Shown here one piece after another: positions 42,343 through 50,900 of a stretch of 64,000 bases of DNA. How positions within the stretch are numbered: the first letter of the stretch is position 1; each line of letters begins with the position of its first letter. The position numbers and the translations under genes are program-made. Origin of the DNA: Bradyrhizobium guangzhouense (GTDB lineage Bacteria > Pseudomonadota > Alphaproteobacteria > Rhizobiales > Xanthobacteraceae). Where the stretch lies: assembly GCF_004114955.1 (NCBI RefSeq), contig NZ_CP030053.1, forward strand, positions 6,481,001 to 6,545,000, given 5' to 3'. The notes under the pieces are model-generated. The model did not search any database. It saw only the letters and a program-made list of their open reading frames with translations, and was not told the DNA's origin.

Positions 42343-43041
42343 TCACTCCTCGACGAAGGTGACGGTGTCGGCGACCGATGCGCGCGAGGTGCGGTAACTG
42401 TTGACCTTGTGCGCATGGTCGGCATAGCCGAACGAAATGCCGCAGACGACGCGGCGGTCGTCAGCCAGGTTGAAGTGGCGACGGATCAGGCCGGAATGGC
42501 GCGCCAGTGCGGCCTGCGGAATCGTGCCGAGCCCGAGCGCTTGCGCAGCAAGCATGAAGTTCGAGACATAGGCCCCGCAGTCGATCGCACCGTAGATGCC
42601 GAGCGGCTCGTTGGTGTGGATGATCGCCACATGCGGCGCGCCGAAGAAATTGTAGTTCTCCAGCGCCTGCCTGGCGTAGCCCATCTTGTCGCCGCGCGGG
42701 ATGCCGAGCGTATTGTAGAGCTGAAAGCCGCTCTCGCGGCGGCGCTCGAGATAGACGCCGACATATTCGCGCGGCGGCGTGAAATCGTAATCGTCGCCAA
42801 GGCCGCCCGAGGCCTCCTTGTAGATCAGCTGGCGGAAGCGCTCCTTCGCCTCGCCGCTGGCGATGATCACCTGCCAGGGCTGGCTGTTGCACCAGGACGC
42901 GGTGCGCTGTGCCGTCGTCAGCACATGCTCGATGGTGGCGCGATCGACGTCCTTGGGCAGGAAGGCACGCACGGAGTAGCGCTCGTTGAGGAGCTCTTCG
43001 AGCACGCCGATGCGGTCGGCTTGGTTGACTTTTGCGTCCAT
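42343..43041 (-). CDS. Nitroreductase-family flavoprotein
   Basis: 232 residues. The nitroreductase fold is shown by RYSVRAFLPKDV (about 21-32), TASWCNSQPWQVIIASGEA (about 47-65) and ALGLGTIPQAALARH, with FMN-contacting Arg and Asn positions; GISFGYADH near the C-terminus. NAD(P)H-dependent two-electron reduction of nitro groups, quinones or enoates. Transcribed on the same strand as the downstream dehydrogenase cluster but separated by a repeat D element; promoter likely own. Confidence 0.87.
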   Translation of the reverse strand: MDAKVNQADRIGVLEELLNERYSVRAFLPKDVDRATIEHVLTTAQRTASWCNSQPWQVIIASGEAKERFRQLIYKEASGGLGDDYDFTPPREYVGVYLERRRESGFQLYNTLGIPRGDKMGYARQALENYNFFGAPHVAIIHTNEPLGIYGAIDCGAYVSNFMLAAQALGLGTIPQAALARHSGLIRRHFNLADDRRVVCGISFGYADHAHKVNSYRTSRASVADTVTFVEE

Positions 43042-43064
43042 GAATCGGCTCGCGTTGCCCCTTC

Positions 43065-43152
43065 GTAGGGTGGGTTAGCCGAAGGCGTAACCCACCACTT
43101 CTGTTTCCGCGGAAGCAAAAGAGGTGGGTTACGCTTCGCTAACCCACCCTAC
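43065..43152. repeat. Intergenic palindromic repeat, family D (copy 1)
   Basis: Outer arms GTAGGGTGGGTTAGCCGAAG and its inverse CGCTAACCCACCCTAC, with GCGTAACCCACC/GGTGGGTTACGC inside. Four copies in this window (44445, 45803, 54540), three of them around the two paralogous acyl-CoA dehydrogenase genes. Confidence 0.8.
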
Positions 43153-43171
43153 GATTCCACGATTGAAGTTG

Positions 43172-44416
43172 TCACCGTCCCTTGGTCGGGATCTTGTTAT
43201 ACGGCACATCCTTGTCGACGCGGATATCGCCAGGCAATCCGAGCACGCGCTCGGCGATGATGTTGCGCAGGATCTCGTCGGTGCCGCCGGCGATGCGCAT
43301 CGAGGGTGAGGACAGCAGCATCTGCTGGAACTGACCGTGCACCGTCTCTTCGTCGCTGCCGGTGAGAACACCGGCCCCGCCCTGGAGGTCCATGGCATAG
43401 GTCGCGATGTCCTGCAGCATCATGCCCGAGACGAGCTTGCCGATGGAGTTTTCCGGCCCCGGCCGCTCGCCCTTCGACAGCGCGGAGATCGCGCGGTAGC
43501 TGGTGTATTTCAGCCCGCTCGACTTCACCGCCCAGCTCGCAAGCTTTGAGCGCACAGCGGGATCGTCGATCGCAAGCCCGTCCTCCAGCATCAGGTTCGA
43601 GCAGAACTCGAACATCTCAGGCACCCCGGTCGCAAGCCGCGCGCCGATCGACATGCGCTCGTTCATCAACGTCGTCAGCGACACGCTCCAGCCCTCGCCG
43701 ACCGCCCCCAATCGCTGGCTGTCGGGGATGACGACATCGGTGAAATAGACCTCGTTGAACTCCTGCATGCCGTTGGCCTGCCTGATCGGCCGCACCTCGA
43801 CACCTGGGCTCTTCATGTCGAGGAAGAACATGGTGAGACCCTTGTGCTTCGGCACATTGGGATCGGTACGGGCGATCAACAAGCCATAGTCGGAATAATG
43901 CGCGCCCGAGGTCCAGATCTTCTGGCCGTTGACCACCCAATTGTCGCCCTTCTTCTCCGCGCGCGTGCGCAGGCCCGCGACATCGGAGCCGGCGGACGGC
44001 TCGGAGAACAGCTGACACCAGATCTCCTCGCCCGAAGCAAGCTTCGGCAAATAGCGGCGCTTGGCGTCCTCGCTGCCCCAGGCCATTACGGTCGGGCCGC
44101 ACATGCCCTCGCCGATCTGGAACGGCTGTGTCAGCTTGCCGTAGACGCCCTCTTCCTGCTGCCAGATCACGCGCTCGATCGGCGTGGCGCCGCGGCCGCC
44201 ATATTCCTTCGGCCAGTGCAGGCAGGCCCAGCCGCCCTCGGCCTTCTTCTTCTGCCAGGCCTTGCCGACCTCGACCATGTCGTGCTTGGCGAGCCTGATG
44301 CGGCCGAGCGAGGATTTTGACAGCTCGGCCTCGAACTCCTTCGGCGCATTGGCGGCGATCCATTTGCGCGCGGTCTCGCGGAACGCGGCTTCCTGCGGGG
44401 TGTCGTCGAAATTCAT
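43172..44416 (-). CDS. Acyl-CoA dehydrogenase, large-subunit type (paralog 1)
   Basis: 414 residues. FAD-dependent alpha,beta-dehydrogenation of an acyl-CoA. Signatures: MCGPTVMAWGSEDAKRRYLP, CQLFSEPSAGSDVAGLRTRA (FAD-contact loop, about 132-152), NGQKIWTSGAHYSDYG and IAGGTDEILRNIIAERVLG at the C-terminus. Looks like the larger partner of heteromeric ACADs such as PimC. About 70% like the neighbour at 44543-45784 by eye, so a tandem duplicate. Catalytic Glu is not in the usual GGTxEI place and may come from an internal helix. Confidence 0.88.
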   Translation of the reverse strand: MNFDDTPQEAAFRETARKWIAANAPKEFEAELSKSSLGRIRLAKHDMVEVGKAWQKKKAEGGWACLHWPKEYGGRGATPIERVIWQQEEGVYGKLTQPFQIGEGMCGPTVMAWGSEDAKRRYLPKLASGEEIWCQLFSEPSAGSDVAGLRTRAEKKGDNWVVNGQKIWTSGAHYSDYGLLIARTDPNVPKHKGLTMFFLDMKSPGVEVRPIRQANGMQEFNEVYFTDVVIPDSQRLGAVGEGWSVSLTTLMNERMSIGARLATGVPEMFEFCSNLMLEDGLAIDDPAVRSKLASWAVKSSGLKYTSYRAISALSKGERPGPENSIGKLVSGMMLQDIATYAMDLQGGAGVLTGSDEETVHGQFQQMLLSSPSMRIAGGTDEILRNIIAERVLGLPGDIRVDKDVPYNKIPTKGR

Positions 44417-44444
44417 GGCGGACCTCTCAATCCTTGCTCGGTGC

Positions 44445-44533
44445 GTAGGGGGGTTAGCCGAAGGCGTAACCCACCACTCTGTTGAGCGTCGTTGCAGCCA
44501 AAGGGCGGGTTACGCTTCGCTAACCCGCCCTAC
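44445..44533. repeat. Intergenic palindromic repeat, family D (copy 2)
   Basis: Same arms as copy 1 (GTAGGGGGGTTAGCCGAAGG and CGCTAACCCGCCCTAC). It lies 29 bp upstream of the start of paralog 1 and 10 bp after the stop of paralog 2. Confidence 0.8.
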
Positions 44534-44542
44534 GATTCGAAC

Positions 44543-45784
44543 TCATCTTCCCTTGGTCGGGATCTTGTTGAACGGCACGTCCTTGTCGACCCTGATGTCA
44601 CCGGGCAGGCCCAGCACCCGCTCGGCGATGATGTTGCGCATGATCTCGTCGGTGCCGCCCTCGACGCGGGTCCCGGGCGCACGCAGCAGCATGGCCTGGA
44701 AGCGGCCGGCAAGCTCGGCATCCTCACCGCTGACGACGCCGCTCGCGCCCTGCAGGTCAAGCGCGTATGTCGCAACGTCCTGGATCATCGAGCCTGCGAC
44801 CAGCTTGCCGATGGAATTTTCCGGCCCCGGACGCTCGCCCTTCGACAGCGCCGAGATCGCGCGCATGCTGGTGTATTTCAGCCCGCTCGCCTTCACCGCC
44901 CAGTTGGCCAGCTTCGAGCGCACCGCGCGATCCTCGATCGCGGGGCCGTCGTCGAGCATCAGGCTGGAACAATATTCGAACAATTCATGGAAACCGGTCG
45001 AGACGGCCGCACCGATCGCGCTGCGCTCGTTCATCAGCGTGGTCAGCGAAACGTTCCAGCCGTCGCCGACCTCGCCCAGGCGCTGATGGTCGGGAATGCG
45101 GACATTGGTGAAATAGACCTCGTTGAAGTCGGAAGCGCCGCTCGCCTGCTTGATCGGCCTGACCTCGACGCCCGGGCTCTTCATGTCCAGGAAGAACATG
45201 GTGAGACCCTTGTGCTTGGGCACGGTGGGATCGGTGCGGGTCAGCAAGATCCCGTAGTCGGAATAGTGCGCGCCCGAGGTCCAGATCTTCTGGCCATTGA
45301 TGACCCAGTCGTCACCATCCTTCTCGGCACGCGTGCGCAGGCCCGCGACGTCGGAGCCACCGGCCGGCTCGGAGAACAGCTGGCACCAGACCTTCTCACC
45401 TGATGCGAGCGGCGGCAGATAGGTGCGCTTATGCTCCTCGCGCGCGAATGCCATCATGGTTGGCCCGCACATACCATGGCCGATGATGAACATGCGCGAC
45501 AGTTGGCCGAACGGCCCTTCTTCCTGCGACCAGATCACGCGCTCGATCGGCGACGAACCGCGGCCGCCATATTCCTTCGGCCAGTGCAAGCAGGCCCAGC
45601 CGGCATCGGCCTTCTTCTTCTGCCAGGCCTTGGCGACCTCCAGAATATTCGCGTTCTTGAGCACGGTGCGGCCGAGCGAGGATTTGCGCAGATCCTCCTC
45701 ATATTGCTTCGGTGCATTGGCGCCGATCCAGGCGCGCGCGATGGCGCGGAATTCGGCTTCCTGCGGAGTGTCGTCGAAGTTCAT
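44543..45784 (-). CDS. Acyl-CoA dehydrogenase, large-subunit type (paralog 2)
   Basis: 413 residues, same domain layout as the downstream paralog: N-terminal helices (MNFDDTPQEAEFRAIARAW), CQLFSEPAGGSDVAGLRTRA, NGQKIWTSGAHYSDYG, GGTDEIMRNIIAERVLGLPG. Extended identity in the middle domain and shared flanking repeat suggest a recent-ish tandem duplication with divergence in the substrate-side N-terminal part, so slightly different acyl chains are likely. Probably in one operon with the third dehydrogenase upstream. Confidence 0.88.
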   Translation of the reverse strand: MNFDDTPQEAEFRAIARAWIGANAPKQYEEDLRKSSLGRTVLKNANILEVAKAWQKKKADAGWACLHWPKEYGGRGSSPIERVIWSQEEGPFGQLSRMFIIGHGMCGPTMMAFAREEHKRTYLPPLASGEKVWCQLFSEPAGGSDVAGLRTRAEKDGDDWVINGQKIWTSGAHYSDYGILLTRTDPTVPKHKGLTMFFLDMKSPGVEVRPIKQASGASDFNEVYFTNVRIPDHQRLGEVGDGWNVSLTTLMNERSAIGAAVSTGFHELFEYCSSLMLDDGPAIEDRAVRSKLANWAVKASGLKYTSMRAISALSKGERPGPENSIGKLVAGSMIQDVATYALDLQGASGVVSGEDAELAGRFQAMLLRAPGTRVEGGTDEIMRNIIAERVLGLPGDIRVDKDVPFNKIPTKGR

Positions 45785-45802
45785 GGTGGTTCTCTGTTGT
45801 CC

Positions 45803-45891
45803 GTAGGGTGGATTAGCCGAAGGCGCAATCCACCTCTTTAGCTTTCCTCGTCGACAGAAGCGGTGGATTACGCTTCGCTAATCCACCCTAC
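45803..45891. repeat. Intergenic palindromic repeat, family D (copy 3)
   Basis: Arms GTAGGGTGGATTAGCCGAAG and CTTCGCTAATCCACCCTAC, a variant with GGATTA in place of GGGTTA on both arms, so compensatory changes keep the pairing. It lies 19 bp upstream of paralog 2. Confidence 0.8.
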
Positions 45892-45901
45892 TCACCTGCC
45901 A

Positions 45902-47029
45902 TTACGCCGCGTTCTTCTTGCGCATACGATCGATCAGTTGGTCTTCCCAATAGGACAGGCTGCCGAGACCGAGCGCCATGGCGTTGGCGCGGCGGTAGTA
46001 CATGTGGCAGTCGAACTCCCAGGTGAAGCCCATGCCGCCGTGAACCTGGATGTTGTTCTTAGCGCAGTGCTGGAACGCCTGCGTCGCACTGATGCGCGCG
46101 GCCGCAGCCGCTTCCGGCAGCTCGGCGGCGTTGGTCGAGAGCGCCCAGGCGCCATAATAGCTGTTGGAGCGCGCCAGCGTCGCCGACACATACATATCGG
46201 CCAGCATGTGCTTGATCGCCTGAAACGAGCCGATCTGGCGACCGAACGCAATGCGATCGAGCGCGTAGTCGCGGCCCATCTCCAGCGCGCGATCGGAGCC
46301 GCCGACCTGCTCGAAGGCGCAGAGCACCGCGGCGCGGTCGAGCACCTGGGTCAAAATGCTCCAGCCCTCGCCGGCCGCGCCGAGCGGCTCGGCCTTGGCA
46401 TCCTTGAAAGTGATCTCGGCCTGACCACGAGTCGGATCGAGATTCGTCAGGCTCTTGATCTCGACGCCACCAGCCTTGAGATCGACCAGGAACAGCGAGA
46501 TGTCGCTGTCGCGTCCGCTCGAACCGTTGCGCGCTGCCACCACCGCGAAGTCGGCGATGGCGCCGTCGGCCACCGGCTTCTTGATGCCGTTGAGCACGCC
46601 GTTTGCAGCCGTGAGCTTGACGTTCTTCGGCGCCGGATTGCCCTTGCCCTCGAACAGCGCCAGCGTGCCGATCGCCTCGCCCGAGGCGATCGCCGGCAGC
46701 CATTTCTTCTTCTGCGCCTCGCTTCCGGCGATCAGCAGCGCTTCAGCCGCGAGATACACCGTCGAGGAGAACGGCACCGGCGCGTTGGCGCGGCCCATCT
46801 CCTCCGCGATCACGCAGAGCTCGAGATGGCCGGCACCGGCGCCACCGAATTCTTCCGGAATCGCGACACCGAGAAAGCCCATCTCCGCGAGGCCCTTCCA
46901 GAGGTCCTTGTCGTACGGCGCCTTGCCGTCGAGCACCACGCGCACGGCTTTGGGTGAGCACTTCTCGGCGAGGAATTTGCGCGCCTGATCGCGGAGCTGC
47001 TTCTGGTCGTCGGAGAAATCGAAGTTCAT
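45902..47029 (-). CDS. Acyl-CoA dehydrogenase, small-subunit type
   Basis: 375 residues, a shorter ACAD related to PimD-like partners: MNFDFSDDQKQLRDQARKFL start, GVAIPEEFGGAGAGHLELCV (about 55-74), GTLALFEGKGNPAPKNVKL in place of the usual TEPxAGSD loop (so FAD contact differs) and VHGGMGFTWEFDCHMYYRRANAM at the C-terminus. Together with the large-type paralogs it could form an alpha2beta2 enzyme, as for steroid or pimelate side-chain degradation. Ends 11 bp from repeat D copy 3. Confidence 0.86.
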   Translation of the reverse strand: MNFDFSDDQKQLRDQARKFLAEKCSPKAVRVVLDGKAPYDKDLWKGLAEMGFLGVAIPEEFGGAGAGHLELCVIAEEMGRANAPVPFSSTVYLAAEALLIAGSEAQKKKWLPAIASGEAIGTLALFEGKGNPAPKNVKLTAANGVLNGIKKPVADGAIADFAVVAARNGSSGRDSDISLFLVDLKAGGVEIKSLTNLDPTRGQAEITFKDAKAEPLGAAGEGWSILTQVLDRAAVLCAFEQVGGSDRALEMGRDYALDRIAFGRQIGSFQAIKHMLADMYVSATLARSNSYYGAWALSTNAAELPEAAAAARISATQAFQHCAKNNIQVHGGMGFTWEFDCHMYYRRANAMALGLGSLSYWEDQLIDRMRKKNAA

Positions 47030-47051
47030 GGCGGCTTACCTTTTTCAAACT

Positions 47052-47153
47052 GTCATTCCGGGGCGCGACGAAGTCGCGAGCCCGGAATCCATTTCGCCGC
47101 GCCTATGCGGCCCGATGGATTCCGGGTTCGCGCTGCGCGCGCCGCGGAATGAC
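47052..47153. repeat. Intergenic palindromic repeat, family B (copy 3)
   Basis: Arms GTCATTCCGGGGCGCGACGA and GCGCGCCGCGGAATGAC, inner GAGCCCGGAATCCAT and ATGGATTCCGGGTTC. It separates the small ACAD from the ligase gene. Confidence 0.75.
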
Positions 47154-47172
47154 GATTGGAGAGAGTCTTGAT

Positions 47173-49044
47173 TCATCGCAGCACGATCACAGCCTGATCC
47201 GGCTCGTCCGCATAGAGCCGCTCGACCAAGGCAGCGCGGCGCTCGAGGCCGGCGCGCTGGTTGATGTAGCCCTTGTCGGTGAGCTCATTGCCGTCGATCG
47301 AAGGCGGCTCGGCCATCAGCATCGCGCGGACGATGATGCGGCTGCTGGCGCCTTCGCACTCCTTGTTGTGCGTCTCGAGACCGCGCTTGAAGCAGGCGAT
47401 CACCTCGGCGTGCTTCACCGCATCCTCGAAGCTGAGATCGGGATTGCCGACGAGCTGGCGGCAGGCATGCAGGTTGGGCCAGGCAAGGAGCCCGATGAAA
47501 GCGCGATCCTGCCCGGCGACCAGAGCGTCGTGCACGACAGGCGTCGCGGCAGCGATCGCGTCGGTGCGGAGCGAACCGACATGAACGAACGTGCCGGTGG
47601 TGAGCTTGAAGTCTTCGACCACGCGACCGGCGAAGATGATGCCCTTCACCGGGTCCGTATCGTCGACAAAAATGCCGGCATCGCCGATGCAATAAAAACC
47701 CTCTTCATCGAACATCTTCTTCGTCAGCTCCGGCTGGCCCAAATAGCCGGGCGTGACGTTGACGCCGCGCAAGCGCAATTCGTATTTCGAGCCGCACGGC
47801 ACCATCTTCAATTCGACGCCTGGGAACGGCAGACCGATCAGGCCGACGCGCTCGGTATCCCAATAGGTGCCGGTCGAAGTCGGCGCGGTCTCGGTCGAGC
47901 CCCAACCGGTGTAGAACACGATGCGTTCGCCGGTGGTCTTCACGGCGAGCGCCTGCATGCGGTCGTAGAGATCGTCGGGCAAGCGCGCGCCGCCATAGGC
48001 CATGATCGAGAGATTCTTGAAGAAGGAACGGCACAGCGCATCGTCCTTCTCCATCGCCGCCGCCAGCGCAGCATAGCCGGCCGGCACGTTGGCGTAATAG
48101 GTCGGCGAGATCTCGCGCAGATTTTTGATGGTCTCTTCGAGCTGACCCGGCATCGGCCGGCCGTCGTCGATATAAAGCGTACCGCCGTCCACCAGCACCG
48201 GATGGAAAGCGGCATTGCCGCCCATGGTGTGATTCCAGGGCATCCAGTCGAGCACCGTGGCAAGCGGACCGCCGGCCGTGCGCGGCCGCACCTGCATCAT
48301 CATCGCCGCGTTGGCGCACATCATCTCTTGGGTGTTGATGACGGCCTTGGGCATGCCGGTCGAGCCCGACGTGAACAGCAGCTTGCCGACGGTGTCGGGG
48401 GTGATTTTTGCGATCGACGCATCGACATCGGCCGTTACGGGCGTTGCGGTAAGCTCGGAATAGCTGACGCTCTTGATGCCCTCGCAGGGCCGGGCGACGT
48501 GAACGACGGTGACGCCGGTGAGATCGAGCGCTTTCAGCGCCTTTTCGAAGGTCGGGCCGTCCTGTACCATCACCACGGCCGGCTTGATCAGGTCGAAAAG
48601 ATACTTCAGCTTGACGTGATCATGGCTCATCAGCGAGTAGGCCGGCGATACCGGAGCAGCGGGGAGGCGCGCCTGCATCGCAGCCTGCGTCATCAACGCG
48701 TGCTCGATCGAATTGCCTGATAGGATCGCGACTGGACGGCCGTCCAGCTCGAGATTCAGCAGCGCTTGCGTCAGCGCATCAACCGTGCGCTTGGCTTCGC
48801 CATAGGACACCTTGCGCCATTCGCGGTTGGGACCGCCGCGCTGCGCGAGCCAGATCCGTTCGGGCGCTTCCCTCGCCCATTTCGCCAAGGAGGCCGGAAG
48901 ATGCTTTTCGTAAGGCTGCAGCGGAATGCGCGACTTCAGCACCACCGTGCCGTCGGCGCGCCGCTCGACATCGATGTCGCGCGCCAGCCACTCGACCTTG
49001 CGAAAGGCGGGCTTCGCCATCACCGCCGCCGCGCTTCCACTCAT
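47173..49044 (-). CDS. Feruloyl-CoA synthase-like acid-CoA ligase
   Basis: 623 residues. ANL superfamily: KLLFTSGSTGMPKAVINTQ (P-loop, about 205-223), GWGSTETAPTSTG (A5), YCIGDAGIFVDD (A7) and FAGRVVEDFKLTTGTFVHV (A8). The last two are typical of feruloyl/p-coumaroyl-CoA ligases; the C-terminal Lys lies in DGNELTDKGYINQ. It activates hydroxycinnamate-like or other acids to CoA thioesters. The start at 49044 has GGGAG upstream. With enoyl-CoA hydratase, ACADs, SDR and thiolase it makes a full side-chain beta-oxidation set. Confidence 0.85.
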   Translation of the reverse strand: MSGSAAAVMAKPAFRKVEWLARDIDVERRADGTVVLKSRIPLQPYEKHLPASLAKWAREAPERIWLAQRGGPNREWRKVSYGEAKRTVDALTQALLNLELDGRPVAILSGNSIEHALMTQAAMQARLPAAPVSPAYSLMSHDHVKLKYLFDLIKPAVVMVQDGPTFEKALKALDLTGVTVVHVARPCEGIKSVSYSELTATPVTADVDASIAKITPDTVGKLLFTSGSTGMPKAVINTQEMMCANAAMMMQVRPRTAGGPLATVLDWMPWNHTMGGNAAFHPVLVDGGTLYIDDGRPMPGQLEETIKNLREISPTYYANVPAGYAALAAAMEKDDALCRSFFKNLSIMAYGGARLPDDLYDRMQALAVKTTGERIVFYTGWGSTETAPTSTGTYWDTERVGLIGLPFPGVELKMVPCGSKYELRLRGVNVTPGYLGQPELTKKMFDEEGFYCIGDAGIFVDDTDPVKGIIFAGRVVEDFKLTTGTFVHVGSLRTDAIAAATPVVHDALVAGQDRAFIGLLAWPNLHACRQLVGNPDLSFEDAVKHAEVIACFKRGLETHNKECEGASSRIIVRAMLMAEPPSIDGNELTDKGYINQRAGLERRAALVERLYADEPDQAVIVLR

Positions 49045-49087
49045 TTTGCGTCTCCCGGAATTATTGTCCTTTGCGGATCTTCGTTGT

Positions 49088-49894
49088 TCAGCGCTTGATA
49101 TAGACAGGCTTTCGCTTCTCAAGGAAGGCCCTGATGCCTTCCGAAAACTCTTCTGAGCGACTGCACAGGACCTGGTTGCGGTCCTCCATCGCGATCACAG
49201 CTTCCAGCGATCCCGCATCGACGCTCATGTTGAGACATTCCTTTGACAGGCGCAGCCCCACGGGGGAGGCCGTCATCATCGCATCGATGTAAGGCTCGGC
49301 GGCCGCGTCGAGCTTGTCCTCGTCGACGACCTCCGAGACGAGACCGACCGCAAGCGCGCGTTCGGCGCCGATGAAGCGTCCCGTGAGGATCAGCTCTGAG
49401 GCCACCGAGACGCCGACGAGTCGCGGCAGAAAGTAGCTGGTGCCGATGTCGCAGCCGCCAAGGCCGAGCTTGATGAAAGCGCAATTCATCCGCGCCGACT
49501 TCGTGGCGATACGAATATCGGAGGCGAGCGCCAGCGCGAAGCCGCCGCCGGCGGCCGCGCCCTGCACCAGCGACAGGATTGGCTGCGGACAGCGCCGCAT
49601 CAGCATCACGATGTCGGCGATGCGGCGTTGCGAGTCCAGCGATTCCGTGACACCAGGCGGCTCCTGCTGCCCGGCGCGTCGCGCCATCGCCGCCTTCAGA
49701 TCGAGGCCGGCGCAAAAATTCTTGCCGGCGCCCTTCAACACGACAACGCGTGTGTCGCGGTTGCGCTGGAGTCCCTGGAAATAAACGTTGAGCGCATCGA
49801 TCAGCGCCGGATCGAGCGCATTAAGGTGTTCGGGACGATTGAGCGTCACCCGGTCGACGCCGTCGTCATGCTCGATCAGCAGCGGTTGGGACAT
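49088..49894 (-). CDS. Enoyl-CoA hydratase/isomerase family protein
   Basis: 268 residues from ATG 49894. Crotonase fold: NRPEHLNALDPALIDAL, the oxyanion-hole segment VLKGAGKNFCAGLDLKAA (about 60-77), and GAAAGGGFALALASDIRI with the second oxyanion glycine. Active-site acid usually two Glu; position near FIKLGLGGCDIGTSYFLPRL holds Gly/Cys/Asp instead of the first Glu, so isomerase or hydrolase activity is possible. Stop is 43 bp before the ligase start. Confidence 0.87.
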   Translation of the reverse strand: MSQPLLIEHDDGVDRVTLNRPEHLNALDPALIDALNVYFQGLQRNRDTRVVVLKGAGKNFCAGLDLKAAMARRAGQQEPPGVTESLDSQRRIADIVMLMRRCPQPILSLVQGAAAGGGFALALASDIRIATKSARMNCAFIKLGLGGCDIGTSYFLPRLVGVSVASELILTGRFIGAERALAVGLVSEVVDEDKLDAAAEPYIDAMMTASPVGLRLSKECLNMSVDAGSLEAVIAMEDRNQVLCSRSEEFSEGIRAFLEKRKPVYIKR

Positions 49895-49937
49895 GCGCGA
49901 CTTTCCTTCATCCGCAACGATGGTGCCGATTGCTGCG

Positions 49938-50079
49938 CCCTCTCCCCTTGTGGGAGAGGGCATGAACGTCGCTGGCCGCGCATTCGCTTGGGTGAGGGGT
50001 CTGCCTCCGCAGATGAGATCGCGGAGAGAACCCCTCATCCGGCGCTTCGCGCCACCTTCTCCCGCAAGGGGAGAAGGGA
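49938..50079. repeat. Intergenic palindromic repeat, family E (copy 2)
   Basis: CCCTCTCCCCTTGTGGGAGAG and CTCCCGCAAGGGGAGAAGG as outer arms, with CGGCGCTTCGCGCCACC inside. Same order of modules as 31953-32089. Confidence 0.7.
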
Positions 50080-50086
50080 AGCGGAG

Positions 50087-50845
50087 CTACCGCGGCGCCA
50101 TACGGATGGCGCCGTCGAGGCGGATGGTCTCACCGTTCAGCATCGCGTTCTCGACGATGTGCACGGCGAGCGCGCCGTATTCCTTGGCATCGCCGAGGCG
50201 CGAGGGATGCGGCACCTGGGCGCCCAAGCTCTTGCGGGCTTCCTCATTCAGACCCATCAGCAGCGGCGTGAAGAACAGGCCGGGCGCGATGGTGTTGACG
50301 CGGATCTTCTGGCTTGCGAGGTCGCGCGCGGCAGGAAGCGTCAGGCCGACGACGCCGCCCTTCGAGGCCGAATAGGCGATCTGGCCGATCTGGCCCTCAT
50401 AGGCGGCCACCGAGGCGGTGTTGATGATGACGCCGCGCTCTTCACCAACAGGCTCGATGGTAACGAGACGCTCGGCGAACAGACGCAGGCAGTTGAACGT
50501 GCCGATCAGATTGACGTTGATGATGCGTGCGAACTTTTCCAGCGGGTAGACGCCATCACGGCCGACGATGCGTTGCGAGCCGCCGATGCCGGCGCAGTTC
50601 ATCAGCACGCGGGCAACGCCATGCGCGGCTTCCGCCTTGGCGATCGCGGCCTTGATCTGCTCCTCGCTGGTGACGTCGGCATGCAGCGCGACGCCCTTCA
50701 CCTCGGCAGCGACCTTCTCGGCGTTCTCCTTGTTCTGATCAATCACGCCGATCTTGGCGCCCTTGGCCGCCATGGCGCGTGCGGTCGCTTCGCCGAGACC
50801 CGAACCACCGCCGGTGATGAGAACGGCTACATCTTTCAATTCCAT
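50087..50845 (-). CDS. SDR 3-hydroxyacyl-CoA dehydrogenase (type II, HSD10-like)
   Basis: 252 residues. Cofactor motif ITGGGSGLGEATARAM (10-25), acidic Asp after strand 2 (GVIDQNKEN) for NAD+, and VNLIGTFNCLRL; catalytic Ser in NTASVAAYEG and Tyr-x3-Lys in AYSASKGG. C-terminal VENAMLNGETIRLDGAIRMAP is the HSD10-type end. Third step of beta-oxidation in this cluster. Last 8 bp before the stop adjoin repeat E. Confidence 0.89.
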   Translation of the reverse strand: MELKDVAVLITGGGSGLGEATARAMAAKGAKIGVIDQNKENAEKVAAEVKGVALHADVTSEEQIKAAIAKAEAAHGVARVLMNCAGIGGSQRIVGRDGVYPLEKFARIINVNLIGTFNCLRLFAERLVTIEPVGEERGVIINTASVAAYEGQIGQIAYSASKGGVVGLTLPAARDLASQKIRVNTIAPGLFFTPLLMGLNEEARKSLGAQVPHPSRLGDAKEYGALAVHIVENAMLNGETIRLDGAIRMAPR

Positions 50846-50900
50846 TGCTGGTACCTTTCCTTGGGCGTTTCTTCTCTAGACTTATTGAGCGATGGCCGGA

